Shown here one piece after another: positions 6,366 to 7,171 of a stretch of DNA of 7,171 bases; positions within the stretch are counted from its first letter, which is position 1, and every line of letters begins with the position of its first letter. The position numbers were made by a program, and so were the translations under genes. A model generated the notes under the pieces. That model saw only the letters and a list, made by a program, of their open reading frames with translations. It did no database searches and was not told the DNA's origin. This stretch comes from Clostridia bacterium (GTDB taxonomy: Bacteria > Bacillota > Clostridia > UMGS1883), in contig JAFUJG010000176.1 in NCBI GenBank assembly GCA_017468215.1, positions 1 through 7,171 of the forward strand. Reading direction: 5' to 3'.

Positions 6366-7171
6366 TTACACAATGCAAAGAACATCAAGATTTTTTCAGC
6401 AAATTCCAACCCTAATCTGGCGGCAAGCATAGCAAATCATCTTAATCTGCCCCTTGCTTCCAATAAGGTTGGTAAGTTTTCCGACGGTGAGATTTTCGTA
6501 AACCTGGACGAAACCGTACGTGGTAGCGACGTGTTTATCATTCAGTCCACATGTGACCCTGTTAACGATCACCTTATGGAGCTTCTTGTTATGATTGACG
6601 CATGCAAGAGAGCTTCTGCCGGTAGAATTGTTGCAGTTATGCCTTATTTCGGATATGCAAGACAGGACAGAAAAGCAAAAGCAAGAGACCCGATTACAGC
6701 TAAGCTTGTTGCAAATCTTATTACAGCAGCAGGTGCTACAAGAGTGCTTACAATGGATTTACATGCGGCACAGATTCAAGGCTTCTTTGATATTCCTGTT
6801 GACCACCTTCTGGGTGTTCCGCTGCTTGCGCCCTATTATCTTGAGAAATTTGAATCGATGGAGGATGTTGTTGTTGTTTCTCCCGACTTTGGTAGCGTAA
6901 CAAGAGCTAGAAACTTCTCGAGGATTATCGATACTCCTGTTGCCATCATAGATAAGCGCAGACCTAAAACTAATGTAAGTGAAGTAATGAACTTTATCGG
7001 TGATATCAAGGATAAGAAGGTTATTCTGGTTGACGATATGATTGATACTGCAGGTACAATCACACACGGTGCAGAGGCACTTATCGAAAAAGGTGCCAAG
7101 GAAGTATATGCTTGTTGTACTCATCCTGTACTTTCCGGCCCTGCTATGGAAAGAATAGCGGCTTCGCCCAT
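6363..7171 (+). CDS. prs: Ribose-phosphate pyrophosphokinase (PRPP synthetase), 3' partial
   Basis: The frame runs from the ATG at 6363 off the window end, giving 269 complete codons of an expected 310-320. The enzyme transfers pyrophosphate from ATP to ribose-5-phosphate, making PRPP for purine, pyrimidine, histidine and tryptophan synthesis. Visible family motifs are [13 protein letters not shown] (35-47), the ATP loop [14 protein letters not shown] (98-111), [20 protein letters not shown] (130-149), [12 protein letters not shown] (172-183), IIDKRRP (195-201), the PRPP loop [12 protein letters not shown] (223-234) and [11 protein letters not shown] (251-261). All are intact, pointing to a functional class I enzyme. 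GGAGGAG (6351-6357), five bases before the ATG, fixes the start. It lies 22 bases after glmU with no terminator between, the arrangement known from Bacillus and Clostridium, so co-transcription is likely. Only the last 45 or so residues are outside the window. Confidence 0.97.
   Translation, partial: MLHNAKNIKIFSANSNPNLAASIANHLNLPLASNKVGKFSDGEIFVNLDETVRGSDVFIIQSTCDPVNDHLMELLVMIDACKRASAGRIVAVMPYFGYARQDRKAKARDPITAKLVANLITAAGATRVLTMDLHAAQIQGFFDIPVDHLLGVPLLAPYYLEKFESMEDVVVVSPDFGSVTRARNFSRIIDTPVAIIDKRRPKTNVSEVMNFIGDIKDKKVILVDDMIDTAGTITHGAEALIEKGAKEVYACCTHPVLSGPAMERIAASP

Noticed and set aside
6876..6912. DFGSVTR in Prs in place of the common DHGGVTR
   Set aside because: Variants such as DLGS occur in clostridial Prs proteins and the flanking residues are conserved, so this is ordinary variation.
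6595..7124. Open frames on both strands inside the last 600 bases
   Set aside because: All lie over intact prs coding sequence (PRPP loop and ATP loop readable in frame from 6363), so they are shadows.
1..7171. CRISPR array, insertion sequence, prophage, tRNA or rRNA
   Set aside because: I saw no regularly spaced repeats, transposase motifs, long flanking inverted repeats or cloverleaf-like sequence. The only repeats are the short hairpins in gene gaps.

Overview
The window looks like a chromosomal segment of a low-to-moderate GC Gram-positive bacterium of the class Clostridia, probably an anaerobe of the gut or rumen type. This rests on three points. The order spoVG-glmU-prs with murC alongside is a Firmicutes housekeeping neighbourhood. 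Shine-Dalgarno sites are strong (AGGAGGG, GGAGGAG, CGGAGGT). A secreted beta-sandwich protein in the window ends in a module with the VWNSKNGMKPV-type motif common at the ends of clostridial surface proteins. I cannot name a genus or species from the sequence alone.

Layout, left to right. Positions 1-1016 (+) hold the C-terminal part of a large, probably secreted multidomain protein (MucBP-like, CBM96/DNRLRE-like and Ig-like modules). It converges on a minus-strand pair, and two hairpins between the stop codons (1022-1052 and 1057-1085) act as terminators. The minus-strand pair is murC (4437-3067) followed after 16 bases by a 654-residue glycoside hydrolase resembling the GH50 beta-agarase family (3050-1086). 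A 153-base divergent control region (4438-4590) holds back-to-back promoters. On the plus strand come spoVG (GTG start, 4591-4863), a 115-base gap with hairpins, glmU (4979-6340) and prs (6363 to the window end, cut off by the edge).

How the genes fit together. GlmU makes UDP-GlcNAc, the first committed sugar nucleotide of peptidoglycan, and MurC adds L-alanine to the UDP-MurNAc derived from it. Prs makes PRPP for nucleotide synthesis, which feeds the UTP that GlmU uses. SpoVG is a small nucleic-acid-binding regulator linked to envelope and division control. The core is therefore a cell-wall precursor and nucleotide block. The accessory part is the GH50-like enzyme, which seems to be read through from murC, and the unrelated secreted carbohydrate-binding protein that ends opposite it.

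The least ordinary item is the GH50-like protein: it has no export signal, lies directly behind murC, and belongs to a family best known from marine agar degraders. The noncoding gaps also hold unassigned structure: a leader hairpin before spoVG, and overlapping alternative hairpins before glmU. I see no phage, transposon, CRISPR, tRNA or rRNA sequence, and no convincing new defence or mobile system. Every gap longer than 20 bases is described below, and no gene-free stretch exceeds 300 bases.
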